Source: Rhizohabitans arisaemae
GTDB taxonomy: Bacteria; Actinomycetota; Actinomycetes; Streptosporangiales; Streptosporangiaceae
Direction: 5' to 3'
DNA: 64,000 bases
Assembly: GCF_025996515.1 (NCBI RefSeq)
Contig: NZ_BLRH01000029.1
Span: 620,001-684,000, forward strand
Part shown: positions 32,368-42,622 of the stretch, in pieces
Layout: every line of letters starts with the position of its first letter
Position numbering within the stretch: position 1 is the stretch's first letter
Position numbers and translations under genes: made by a program
The notes under the pieces: generated by a model
Databases searched by the model: none
The model's input: the letters and a program-made list of their open reading frames with translations, nothing else
What the model was told of the DNA's origin: nothing

Positions 32368-34286
32368 CAGGCCTCCTTCACGGTCGTGGCGCCGCCCTCG
32401 GCCAGCTCGGCCTCGGTGTAGTACTTTTCCAGCTCGGCGAGGTCGAAGAGATCGCGCAGGTCGGGCCTGAGCGGGAGCTGGACCTGCTCCTCGATCTCCA
32501 CGGCGCCCGCGTCGTCGAGTGAGCAGACCAGGAGCTTGCGCCGCCAGTCCGAGGACATGCCGGGGTAGTCGTCCCGGGTGTGCCCGCCCCGGCTCTCCTC
32601 GCGGAGCAGCGCGGCCTTGGCCACGCACTCGGAGACGAGGAGCATGTTGCGCAGGTCGAGGGCGAGGTGCCAGCCCGGGTTGTAGATCCGGGTGCCGGGC
32701 GATCCGGCGTTCGCGGCCCGGTGCTTGAGTTTCTCGATGACCTCCAGCGCCTCGGTGATCTCCTCGGCCTTCCGGATGATCCCGACCAGGGAGTTCATGG
32801 ACTGCTGGAGCTCGTGGTGGACGGTGTAGGGGTTCTCCCCGCCGGTCCGGTCCAGCGGGGCCAGCGCCTCCGCTTCGGCGGCGCGCAGGTCGCCCGCGGC
32901 GGCCTCCGGCCGGTCGCTCAGGCCGTCGACGTACGAGGCGGCGCCGAGTCCGGCCCGCCGGCCGAACACCAGCAGGTCGGAGAGGGAGTTGCCGCCGAGC
33001 CGGTTGGATCCGTGCAGCCCGCCGCCGACCTCACCCGCGGCGAACAGGCCGGGTACGGACGAGGCCTGGGTGTCGGGGTCGACCTCGACGCCGCCCATGA
33101 TGTAGTGGCAGGTCGGGCCGACCTGCATCGGCTCCTTGGTGATGTCGACGTCGGCCAGCTCCTTGAACTGGTGGTGCATCGACGGAAGGCGCTTGACGAT
33201 CTCGGCGGCCGGGAGCCGGGTGGAGACGTCCAGGAAGACACCGCCCTGGGGCGAGCCGCGGCCCGCCTTCACCTCGGAGTTGATCGCCCGGGCGACCTCG
33301 TCCCGGGGGAGCAGCTCGGGGGGACGGCGGTTGTTGGCCTGGTCGGTGTACCAGCGGTCGCCCTCCTCCTCGGTGGTGGCGTACTTGTCCTTGAACACGT
33401 CGGGGATGTAGTTGAACATGAAGCGCTCGCCGGCGGAGTTGCGCAGGACGCCTCCGTCACCCCGGACCGATTCGGTGACCAGGATCCCCCGGACCGACGG
33501 CGGCCAGACCATGCCGGTGGGGTGGAACTGGATGAACTCCATGTTGATCAGGCTGGCGCCCGCGAGCAGGGCGAGGGCGTGGCCGTCCCCGGTGTACTCC
33601 CAGGAGTTGGAGGTGACGGTGTAGGACTTGCCGATTCCGCCGGTGGCCAGGACCACGGCCGGGGCGTCGAATCGGATGAACCTGCCGTTCTCCCGCCAGT
33701 AGCCGAACGCGCCGGCGATGGCTCCGTGCGGGCCGTGCCCGGGGCTGTCGTCCTTGAGCAGCCGGGTGATCGTGCACTCGGCGAAGACCTTGATGTACGC
33801 CTCGGGGTCGCCGTGCAGCTTCTCGTCCTCCTGCTGGAGGGCGACGACGCGCTGCTGGAGGGTCCGGATCAGCTCCAGCCCGGTCCGGTCGCCGACGTGG
33901 GCGAGGCGCGGGTACTCGTGACCGCCGAAGTTGCGCTGGCTGATCTTGCCGTCTTTGGTGCGGTCGAAGAGGGCGCCCCAGGCTTCCAGTTCCCAGACCC
34001 GGTCGGGGGATTCCTGGGCGTGCAGCTCGGCCATCCGCCAGTTGTTCAGGAACTTCCCGCCGCGCATGGTGTCGCGGAAGTGAACCTTCCAGTTGTCCGA
34101 CGGGTTGACGTTGCCCATGGCCGCGGCGGCGCCGCCTTCCGCCATGACCGTGTGGGCCTTGCCGAACAGAGACTTGCACACGATCGCGGTCCGCTTGCCC
34201 TGCTGCCGGGCTTCGATCGCCGCTCGGAGCCCGGCCCCGCCTGCTCCGATGACCACGACGTCGTATTCGTGACGTTCGATGTCCAC
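32367..34286 (-). CDS. sdhA: Succinate dehydrogenase flavoprotein subunit (Sdh1-like)
   Basis: 639 residues; oxidises succinate to fumarate with covalent FAD. Dinucleotide-binding motif YDVVVIGAGGAGLRAAIEA; flavin-attachment region SLFGKAHTVMAEGG with His45; substrate residues in MEFIQFHPTGM and the C-terminal HGSNRLGGNSLSDLLVFGR. Active-site Arg region RGDGGVLRNSAGERF is present. Middle gene of the minus-strand sdh operon. Confidence 0.95.
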   Translation of the reverse strand: MDIERHEYDVVVIGAGGAGLRAAIEARQQGKRTAIVCKSLFGKAHTVMAEGGAAAAMGNVNPSDNWKVHFRDTMRGGKFLNNWRMAELHAQESPDRVWELEAWGALFDRTKDGKISQRNFGGHEYPRLAHVGDRTGLELIRTLQQRVVALQQEDEKLHGDPEAYIKVFAECTITRLLKDDSPGHGPHGAIAGAFGYWRENGRFIRFDAPAVVLATGGIGKSYTVTSNSWEYTGDGHALALLAGASLINMEFIQFHPTGMVWPPSVRGILVTESVRGDGGVLRNSAGERFMFNYIPDVFKDKYATTEEEGDRWYTDQANNRRPPELLPRDEVARAINSEVKAGRGSPQGGVFLDVSTRLPAAEIVKRLPSMHHQFKELADVDITKEPMQVGPTCHYIMGGVEVDPDTQASSVPGLFAAGEVGGGLHGSNRLGGNSLSDLLVFGRRAGLGAASYVDGLSDRPEAAAGDLRAAEAEALAPLDRTGGENPYTVHHELQQSMNSLVGIIRKAEEITEALEVIEKLKHRAANAGSPGTRIYNPGWHLALDLRNMLLVSECVAKAALLREESRGGHTRDDYPGMSSDWRRKLLVCSLDDAGAVEIEEQVQLPLRPDLRDLFDLAELEKYYTEAELAEGGATTVKEA

Positions 34287-34307
34287 TGTGGTTCCTTAAC
34301 GATCCTG

Positions 34308-35123
34308 TTAGGCGAAGGGGAAGGCGATGATGCCCTTGGCGACCAGCCGGACGTAGAGGTCGGCGATCATGACGGAGAACATCGAGACCCACGCCAGCTG
34401 CTGGTGCTTCGCGTTGAGCTTGGACACGAAGGTCCACATCTTGTACCGCAGCGGGTGCCGCGAGAAGTGGTTCAGGCGTCCTGCGGTGATGTGCCGGCAG
34501 GAGTGGCAGGAGATCGTGTAAGCCATGATCAGAATGGCGTTGACCAGCAGAATGATCGCCCCGAGCCCGACATGTCCCCAGTTCCCGTCCTTGTCGCGGA
34601 ATGCCAGGACCGCGTCATAGGTAAGGATGAGACCGATCAGAATGGCGCCGTAGAAGAAGTACCGGTGCACGTTCTGCATGATCAGCGGGAAACGGGTCTC
34701 GCCGGAGTACTTCTTGTGGGGCTCGCCGACCCCGCAGGCCGGAGGCGACAGCCAGAACGAGCGGTAGTACGACTTCCGGTAGTAGTAGCAGGTGAGCCGG
34801 AAGCCCGCGGGCAGCCCCAGGATGAGCAGCCCGGGTGGAAGCGTGTACCAGTCGCCGAACGGGGCGAGTCCGAGGAATCGCGCCCCCTCGGGACAGCTCG
34901 TCGCCAGACACGGCGCCGAGAACGGCGCGATGTACGGGTCGGCGAAGTAGCTTTGATCGAAAATCGCCCAAAAGCCGTAGACGAGGAAGGACATGAGCGC
35001 GGCGAAGGTCAGCGCCGGGTTCAGCCACCATCGATCTGTTCTGAGCGTTCTGGCCTTGATGTCGGCTCGTTGCCTTCTGGGGGTCGGTTCATTGACCGGC
35101 CGCTCAGCCGCTGTCTGGGTCAT
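34308..35123 (-). CDS. sdhC: Succinate dehydrogenase membrane anchor subunit (Sdh1-like)
   Basis: 271 residues with about five membrane helices (LTFAALMSFLVYGFWAIF, LPPGLLILGLPAGF, YFFYGAILIGLILTY, LGAIILLVNAILIMAYTI, WVSMFSVMIADLYVRLVA). Conserved histidines and cysteines in VHRYFFYG, ISCHSCRHITAG are candidate haem or quinone-site residues. It resembles the single large anchor of mycobacterial Sdh1 rather than the b558 type. The ATG at 35123 has GGAGAGG six bases upstream; a GTG 13 codons earlier does not. First gene of its operon. Confidence 0.85.
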   Translation of the reverse strand: MTQTAAERPVNEPTPRRQRADIKARTLRTDRWWLNPALTFAALMSFLVYGFWAIFDQSYFADPYIAPFSAPCLATSCPEGARFLGLAPFGDWYTLPPGLLILGLPAGFRLTCYYYRKSYYRSFWLSPPACGVGEPHKKYSGETRFPLIMQNVHRYFFYGAILIGLILTYDAVLAFRDKDGNWGHVGLGAIILLVNAILIMAYTISCHSCRHITAGRLNHFSRHPLRYKMWTFVSKLNAKHQQLAWVSMFSVMIADLYVRLVAKGIIAFPFA

Positions 35124-35274
35124 CGGAGACCTCTCCACCTCCCGCCGGGCCCTGCGAGTCACGTGGGCCCGGGACGAATGCGCTCCTCGCGCGCATCGCC
35201 TTAGTTTTCCGCGCCAAACAACCGGTCCGGTGCGCGTGTTAGGGGACTACGGTACGACAGGTGCAAACCCTCGA

Positions 35275-35290
35275 TGTGACAAGGGTCACC
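35275..35290. promoter_or_regulatory. CRP/Rex-like site 1 upstream of sdh operon
   Basis: GTGAC-AAGG-GTCAC, a perfect inverted repeat inside TGTGAN6TCACC. It fits a CRP/FNR-family half-site pattern (TGTGA-N6-TCACA) with one mismatch and is also close to a Rex site. 152 bp upstream of the sdhC start. Confidence 0.4.
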
Positions 35291-35309
35291 GGTTGTTCCG
35301 CAGCCGCTG

Positions 35310-35325
35310 TGTGATTGTTGTCACG
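35310..35325. promoter_or_regulatory. CRP/Rex-like site 2 upstream of sdh operon
   Basis: TGTGA-TTGTTG-TCACG, with perfect GTGA/TCAC arms, 35 bp from site 1. The rest of the gene-free stretch 35124-35833 shows only a seven-bp hairpin (AGCCACT/AGTGGCT, 35602-35621) and an AT-rich segment before the amylase gene. Confidence 0.4.
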
Positions 35326-35833
35326 TGTCGCCGAGGGGCCCGTTGTCCCGGTGTGCGCGAGTGCCGGTGGGGCCGGTCGGCGAAGCCGTCTGGCATGTCC
35401 TCTGATTCTAATTGAACTAGCAGGTCAGAGGTGCATTACCGGCTCCGTTGAGGGTGTCGCGGACCGGCCGGGGGCCGCCCTCGCGCCCGGTGTCGCATCA
35501 GATCGATCACATTTTCGCCGGGTCCCGGCCTTCGGTCCGGGCCGTCCCGCCGGACCGGGAGTTTCCCGTGGGCGATGTCATTCCGTAAAACACTCACAAT
35601 CAGCCACTCGCCTTAGTGGCTCGCCGCCCGATTGCCGGAAGACTCTCCGTTACCCGGACGTCTTCCCCACCGGGGGGTTTCTAGTGTCTTATTGTTTAAG
35701 TTCTCCCCCTTTAATGGGATCTGTCGTGCAGGAGTGGGTCGGTTACCTTTTCGTGCTCTGGTTTTCGGAAATACGCAGCGATGTTCGATGACGTTCGGCC
35801 CCGCGACGCCAGGTCCGGTGGTGAGGAGAGGCG

Positions 35834-37633
35834 ATGACCGCGGATATCCGGACGGCCGCGGGTCGGCCGCACCACGACGGCTCCGAACTCCATCTTCCCG
35901 AGCAGAATCCCTCGCCGGGAGACGTGATCCCGGTCTTCGTCCGGCTGCCGCGGACCTATCTGGCGACCTCGGTCCACCTCCGCTCGGTGACCGACGGTGA
36001 ATCCGCGTACACCCCGGCGGTCCTCGACCGCAGGGACGCCCACGACTTCTGGTGGCGGGCCGATCTGCGGATCGGCAATCCGGTGACGAACTACCGTTTT
36101 CTCATCGACCGGGGTGGCATGGGCCGGGTATGGCTGCATGCCGCAGGAATCGCCGAGCACGATATTCCCGACGCCACCGATTTCCGGGTCACCACTTTCT
36201 CCCCACCCCCCGACTGGATCCGAACCGGCCTGATTTATCAGATATTTCCGGATCGATTCGCCAGGTCGGCCCGGGCACCCGAGCAGAGCCCGCCCTGGGC
36301 CGTACCGGCCGCGTGGGACGACCCGGTGATCGGCCGCGGTCCCGACTGCCCGCTCCAGTTCTACGGCGGCGACCTGTACGGGATCGCCGAACGCCTCGAC
36401 TACGTCCAGCGGCTCGGCGCCGATGTGCTCTATCTGACCCCGGTCTTCCCCGCCGAGTCCAACCACCGCTACAACGCGTCCTCGTTCCACGAGGTCGACC
36501 CGCTCCTCGGGGGCGACCGGGCGCTCGGTCTCCTCACCGCGCAAGCGCATCGCCGGGGCATGCGGGTCATCGGGGACCTCACCACCAACCACTCGGGCGA
36601 CACCCACGACTGGTTCCGTCGCGCGGTGGCCGACCCCACCAGCGAGCAGGCCGGTTACTACTACTTCCGGTCCCATCCCGAGGACTACGTGAGCTGGCTC
36701 GGCGTGCCCACCCTCCCCAAGTTCAACTGGGGGTCGGCCGCGCTGCGCACCGAGATGCTCGCCGTGGTCGGCAAGTGGCTGCGCCCGCCGTACGGTCTGG
36801 ACGGCTGGCGCATCGACGTCGCCAACATGAGCGGCCGGTGCGGCGACGACGACTACAACCAGGAGATCGCCCGCATGATCCGGGCGCACATGCCGCCCGA
36901 CACGTTCCTGCTGGCGGAGCACTTCCACGACTACACCGCCGACATGCCGGGCGACGGCTGGCACGCGACGATGAACTACTCCGGCTTCGCCAGGCCGGTG
37001 TGGTCCTGGCTCACCCGGCGCCGTGTCGGCCCGGTCTTCCCGGGCATGCCGCTGCCGCTGCGGCAGAGCACGGCGACCGAGGCGGTGGGCACGATGCGGG
37101 CGTTCGCCGCGGCGGTCCCCTGGTCGGTGAGCTCGGCGAGCGTGAACCTGCTCGGTTCGCACGACACCCCCCGGATCCGGACGATCCTCGGCTCGGCCGA
37201 CCACGTCGCGGTCGCCGCCGGTCTGCTGTTCACCTATCCGGGGACCCCGATGGTGTTCATGGGCGACGAACTCGGCTTGGAGGGGGAGAACGGCGAGCAT
37301 TCCCGCACCCCCATGCCCTGGGGGGCGACGGGCGGACCCGTCTACGAGGTCTACCGCGACCTGATCACCCTCCGCCGGACGCAGCCGGCCCTGCAGGGCG
37401 GTGGCCTGCGGTGGCTGCACACCGGGGGTGAGGCCCTGGCCTACCTGCGGGAGAACGCCGAGGACCGGCTGTTGATCCTGGCCTCCCGGGCGGCGCACGA
37501 AGGGGTTCGGCTCCCGGGCACCCTGGCCCGGTTCAGCCCGCGCAACCTATACGGCGGCGCGGCCGCGAAGCTGCTCGGCGACACGCTGGAGCTCCCCGGC
37601 GACGGCCCGACCTTCCAGGTCTGGTCGATCTAG
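35834..37633 (+). CDS. GH13 alpha-amylase-family glycosidase (maltogenic/neopullulanase-like)
   Basis: 599 residues, no signal peptide, so intracellular. N-terminal beta domain (about 1-120, CBM34-like), then the TIM barrel: region I DLTTNHSGD, region II DGWRIDVANMSG with the nucleophile Asp near 329, region III LLAEHFHD with the acid/base Glu near 361, region IV NLLGSHDTPR with Asp near 443. Likely hydrolyses maltodextrins, cyclodextrins or pullulan in the cytosol. ATG preceded by GGAGAGG. It stands alone, flanked by the two sdh operons. Confidence 0.9.
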   Translation: MTADIRTAAGRPHHDGSELHLPEQNPSPGDVIPVFVRLPRTYLATSVHLRSVTDGESAYTPAVLDRRDAHDFWWRADLRIGNPVTNYRFLIDRGGMGRVWLHAAGIAEHDIPDATDFRVTTFSPPPDWIRTGLIYQIFPDRFARSARAPEQSPPWAVPAAWDDPVIGRGPDCPLQFYGGDLYGIAERLDYVQRLGADVLYLTPVFPAESNHRYNASSFHEVDPLLGGDRALGLLTAQAHRRGMRVIGDLTTNHSGDTHDWFRRAVADPTSEQAGYYYFRSHPEDYVSWLGVPTLPKFNWGSAALRTEMLAVVGKWLRPPYGLDGWRIDVANMSGRCGDDDYNQEIARMIRAHMPPDTFLLAEHFHDYTADMPGDGWHATMNYSGFARPVWSWLTRRRVGPVFPGMPLPLRQSTATEAVGTMRAFAAAVPWSVSSASVNLLGSHDTPRIRTILGSADHVAVAAGLLFTYPGTPMVFMGDELGLEGENGEHSRTPMPWGATGGPVYEVYRDLITLRRTQPALQGGGLRWLHTGGEALAYLRENAEDRLLILASRAAHEGVRLPGTLARFSPRNLYGGAAAKLLGDTLELPGDGPTFQVWSI

Positions 37634-37652
37634 CCTCTTTTGTTCAAGGCGT

Positions 37653-37689
37653 GTCCGGTACGGCGTCCGCGGCGCGAGCCGTACGGGAC
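37653..37689 (+). terminator. Terminator-like hairpin after the GH13 gene
   Basis: GTCCGGTACGGC pairs with GCCGTACGGGAC (one mismatch) around a 13-nt loop, 20 bp after the stop codon. Confidence 0.55.
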
Positions 37690-37785
37690 CTGCGGTCGCC
37701 GTTTCGCGGGGCCGCGCCCTTCGACCGGTCGCGGCGGAGCGTTCTCGCGAGCAGGTCACCGAGGTGCCGGTGGCCGGGACAGGCC

Positions 37786-37835
37786 TGATCGTTGTGGTGT
37801 GTGCACCCGGTGGGGTGCGTACAGCGCAATGATCA
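37786..37835. repeat. 50-bp imperfect palindrome, copy C
   Basis: TGATCGTTGTGG...GTGCACC...GGTGCGTACAGCGC...AATGATCA. Same length and layout as copy A (895) and copy D (37879). It lies between the GH13 and LysR genes. Confidence 0.65.
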
Positions 37836-37878
37836 CGGGGACCGGTGTTTCAAGTTGCTGGTCCGGTCCGGGGCTGTG

Positions 37879-37928
37879 TGATCGTTGTGGTCTGTGCACC
37901 TTGGGGGGTGCGGACAGCGCAACGATCA
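37879..37928. repeat. 50-bp imperfect palindrome, copy D
   Basis: The best-paired copy: TGATCGTTG and CAACGATCA are exact arms, with CTGT/ACAG and GCACC/GGTGC pairing inside. Forty-three bp after copy C, giving a direct tandem pair. Confidence 0.65.
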
Positions 37929-37934
37929 TGGGCG

Positions 37935-37970
37935 GGTACGGCACGGCGGTTCGCGGCGCGAAGCCGTACC
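37935..37970 (-). terminator. Terminator-like hairpin after the LysR gene
   Basis: GGTACGGC and GCCGTACC are perfect arms around a 20-nt GC-rich loop, 14 bp beyond the LysR stop on the minus strand. Confidence 0.5.
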
Positions 37971-37983
37971 GGATCCGCCGAAG

Positions 37984-38931
37984 CTAGCGGGGGGTCCGGC
38001 CGATCAGTTCGACGCCGTGGGGAAGGCTCTTCCGTTCGGCGGCTTCGGCGAGGAAGGTGAGCAGGCAGGTCCGGAAGGCGCGGGCCGCGTGGGTGGGCTC
38101 CACGTCGGGCCGACGGGCGATGGCGATCGTCCGGCGCAGGCCGGGCGGGGCGAGCGGGGTGCCCCGCAGGAGGGGGCGGCTCTGCAGGACCATGCTCGGG
38201 ACGACCGCGACGCCGAGCCCGGCTTCGACGAAGCGGAGCACCGCGTCCATCTCCCCGCCCTCGACGGCGAACCGGGGTTCGAAACCGGCTTTCCGGCAGG
38301 CGGCCAGGGTGGCCTCCCGCAGGTCGTACCCGCGCCGGAACATCGCCAGGGGACGCCGGCGCAGGTCTTCGATGCGCATGTACGACTTGCCCCTGGTCAG
38401 CCCGGGTTCGCTCGCGGGGGCGGCGACCACCAGGCTCTCCCGCAGGATCGCCTCGGTGACCAGCGCGGGGTCGCCCCCGTGCAGCGGGAGGATGATCAAC
38501 GCCAGGTCGAGCTGCCCGCGGGCCAGGTCCCGGACGAGGTCGCGCGAGCCGCTCTCCTCGACCAGCAGGTCGATCCCCGGGTACTCCCCGTGGAACCGGG
38601 CGAGGGTGTCGGCGAGCAGTCCGGCGCAGAGCGAGGGGGTGGCGCCGAGGCGGACCCGGCCGCGGCGGAGTCCGGCGAGTTCGGCGACTTCGCGCCGGGC
38701 GGTCTCGGCGTCGGCGAGGATGCGCCGGGCGAGCGGGAGCAGGGCCTCCCCGGCGGCGGTGAGCGTGACGTTGCCCCGGGCCCGGCTGAACAGCGGGGCG
38801 CCGAGTTCCTGTTCCAGGGTCTTGATCTGCTTGCTCAGGGAGGGCTGGGTGACCCCGGCCCGCTCCGCCGCCTGTGTGAAATGCCTCGCATCTGCGACGG
38901 CGACGAAGTAGGTGAGTTGCTGTAGTTGCAC
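37984..38931 (-). CDS. LysR-family transcriptional regulator
   Basis: 315 residues. The winged HTH (1-60) is textbook: MQLQQLTYFVAVADARHFTQ, AAERAGVTQPSLSKQIKTLE, QELGAPLF. The C-terminal effector domain (about 90-300) is a periplasmic-binding-like fold (VRLGATPSLCAGLLADTLAR, then FVEAGLGVAVVPSMVL). Divergent from the b558-type sdh operon with an 80-bp gap containing a LysR-type box, so it probably regulates that operon and itself; the effector may be a C4-dicarboxylate, but this is inference. GTG start. Confidence 0.9.
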   Translation of the reverse strand: MQLQQLTYFVAVADARHFTQAAERAGVTQPSLSKQIKTLEQELGAPLFSRARGNVTLTAAGEALLPLARRILADAETARREVAELAGLRRGRVRLGATPSLCAGLLADTLARFHGEYPGIDLLVEESGSRDLVRDLARGQLDLALIILPLHGGDPALVTEAILRESLVVAAPASEPGLTRGKSYMRIEDLRRRPLAMFRRGYDLREATLAACRKAGFEPRFAVEGGEMDAVLRFVEAGLGVAVVPSMVLQSRPLLRGTPLAPPGLRRTIAIARRPDVEPTHAARAFRTCLLTFLAEAAERKSLPHGVELIGRTPR

Positions 38932-38935
38932 GCTT

Positions 38936-38952
38936 CATAGCGTATGGCTATG
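38936..38952. promoter_or_regulatory. LysR-type box
   Basis: CATAGC-GTATG-GCTATG, perfect arms fitting the T-N11-A LysR consensus, 4 bp from the LysR start and about 46 bp upstream of the sdhC -10 box. Suits autorepression and divergent activation. Confidence 0.6.
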
Positions 38953-38997
38953 GAAACCAGTCGCATCATGACTTTGTCTCCCAGCTAAACTCGGACA

Positions 38998-39003
38998 TAA
39001 CTT
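38998..39003 (+). promoter_or_regulatory. -10 box of the second sdh operon
   Basis: TAACTT ending eight bases before the GTG at 39012; a second hexamer, TAATTT, at 39003-39008 could serve the ATG at 39021. Confidence 0.4.
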
Positions 39004-39011
39004 AATTTGAT

Positions 39012-39784
39012 GTGACATTGATGATCGATCGGGGTGCGGCCACCGCGCCCGTCCAAGCGCCCGATCAGGGGGCCGGCCGCGCCAGGACGGAGCGGACGAC
39101 GGCCACCAAGGGTTCCCGCGCCACCACGCGGTATCGCGGTGCCGTCGGGAAAAAGGCCGTCATGGCGGTCACCGGCGCCCTGATGATCGGCTTCCTCGTC
39201 CTGCACATGATCGGCAACCTCAAGGTGTTCGCCGGGCGGGACTCGTTCAACGACTACGCGGCCTGGCTCCGGACCGTCGGCGAGCCGATGCTTCCACCGA
39301 GCGGGTTCCTGTGGATTCAGCGGATCGGGCTGCTGGTGATCCTCGCCCTGCACATCACCGCGGCGGTCCAGCTCACCGTGCAGGCGAAACGGGCACGTCC
39401 CGTCAAGTACCACGTGAAGCGCCGGGTCCAGCAGAGCTACGCCTCGCGGACCATGCGCTGGGGTGGCGTGATCATCGCCGCGTTCGTCGTCTACCACATC
39501 CTCGACCTCACCGTCGGGGTGGCCAACCCGGCGGGTACCGCGGCGGACCCCTACACCCGGCTCGTGGCCGACTTCCAGCGGTGGTACCTCGTGGTCGCGT
39601 ACGCCGTACCGCTGCTCCTGCTCGGTCTGCATCTGCGGCACGGGGTGTGGAGCGCGGCGCAGTCCCTCGGGCGGGGCGGCACCGCGCGGGAGCGGCCGAT
39701 CAAGCTCTTCGCGACGGGGTTCGCCGTCGTCCTGGTGGCCGGTTTCCTGCTCGCGCCGGTCGGTGTCCTCGTCGGAGTGGTGAA

Positions 39785-39788
<4 letters not shown>
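39012..39788 (+). CDS. sdhC: Succinate dehydrogenase cytochrome b558 subunit
   Basis: 258 residues, five membrane helices after a disordered N-terminus ([100 protein letters not shown]). Each of the first four holds a His suited to bis-haem ligation (LHMIG, LHITA, YHILD, LHLRHG), as in the Bacillus/Wolinella-type diheme anchor. Anchors the dehydrogenase and passes electrons to menaquinone. Start codon GTG at 39012 or ATG at 39021. The stop overlaps sdhA by 4 bp. Confidence 0.92.
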
Positions 39789-41718
<1,930 letters not shown>

Positions 41719-41722
<4 letters not shown>

Positions 41723-42465
41723 ATCTAACCCTGAAGGTATGGCGGCAGAAGAACGCCACATCTCGCGGACATCTCACGACATATCGGGTTAAAGAAATAT
41801 CGCCGGATATGTCATTTCTCGAGATGCTGGACGTCCTCAACGAGCGGCTCATTCTCGACGGGGACGACCCCATCGCGTTCGACCACGACTGCCGTGAGGG
41901 CATCTGCGGCATGTGCGGGCTGGTCATCAACGGCGTCCCGCACGGCGAGCAGCGGGCCACCACCACCTGCCAGCTGCACATGCGCCACTTCAAGGACGGG
42001 GACACGATCGTCATCGAGCCGTGGCGGGCGGCGCCGTTCCCCGTGGTGAAGGACCTGGTGGTCGACCGGTCCGCCTTCGACCGGATCATCGAGGCGGGCG
42101 GCTACGTCTCGGTTCCGACGGGCTCGGCCCCCGACGCGCACGCCGTACCGGTGCCCAAGGCGAGCGCGGACACCGCGTTCGACGCGGCCACCTGCATCGG
42201 CTGCGGCGCGTGTGTCGCGGCCTGCCCGAACGGGTCCGCCTCGCTCTTCACCGCAGCCAAGATCACCCATCTGGGGCTGCTGCCGCAGGGTCAGCCCGAG
42301 CGGGCCCGGCGGGCCCGGGCCATGGTGGAGACGGCGGACGAGCTCGGCTTCGGCGGGTGCACGAACATCGGCGAGTGCACGGCGGTCTGCCCCAAGGGAA
42401 TTCCGCTTGCGACGATCGCCCGGATGAACGCCGATTATCTGGGGTTGGCCGCCACAGGCGACTGA
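41719..42465 (+). CDS. sdhB: Succinate dehydrogenase iron-sulfur subunit (b558-linked)
   Basis: 248 residues. [2Fe-2S] ligands [10 protein letters not shown]...TTTCQ; [4Fe-4S] and [3Fe-4S] ligands [14 protein letters not shown] and [15 protein letters not shown]-terminus [20 protein letters not shown] is typical of the b558-linked class. GTG start overlapping the sdhA stop. A strong hairpin follows 13 bp after the stop. Confidence 0.94.
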
Positions 42466-42478
42466 CCTGGGACGATGG

Positions 42479-42509
42479 AGGTGGAGCGGTGGCTTGACCC
42501 GCTCCACCT
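42479..42509 (+). terminator. Terminator of the second sdh operon
   Basis: AGGTGGAGCGG and CCGCTCCACCT form a perfect 11-bp stem with a nine-nt loop just after sdhB. Confidence 0.7.
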
Positions 42510-42542
42510 ATGAGTCATTTCCGACTTGATTTGATATTTCGT

Positions 42543-42566
42543 GATCTGTCAGAGGGCTGTCAGATC
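42543..42566. promoter_or_regulatory. 24-bp palindrome upstream of the ABC exporter
   Basis: GATCTGTCAG, four bases, CTGTCAGATC; nine of ten arm positions are complementary, and CTGTCAGA also repeats directly. It lies 57 bp before the gene and upstream of its promoter. Likely operator for an unlinked regulator. Confidence 0.5.
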
Positions 42567-42607
42567 AATAGCGATAATTCATTTGCCGGGCCATGGGCGG
42601 GTGTGTC

Positions 42608-42613
42608 TAATCT
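42608..42613 (+). promoter_or_regulatory. -10 box of the ABC exporter operon
   Basis: TAATCT, 19 bp after TTGCCG (42583-42588), ending nine bases before the ATG at 42623. Confidence 0.45.
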
Positions 42614-42622
42614 TGGCTGGCT

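Noticed and set aside
32580-35204. 874-codon plus-strand open frame opposite the Sdh1-like genes
   Set aside because: It lies entirely antisense to well-recognised sdhA and sdhC, is Gly/Asp/Val/Arg-biased and has no domains; it is a codon-bias shadow of the GC-rich genes.
35310-35325. Another copy of the 50-bp palindrome family, since it also begins TGATTGTTGT
   Set aside because: Similarity stops after about ten bases and the second arm is missing; it is better explained as a CRP/Rex-type site.
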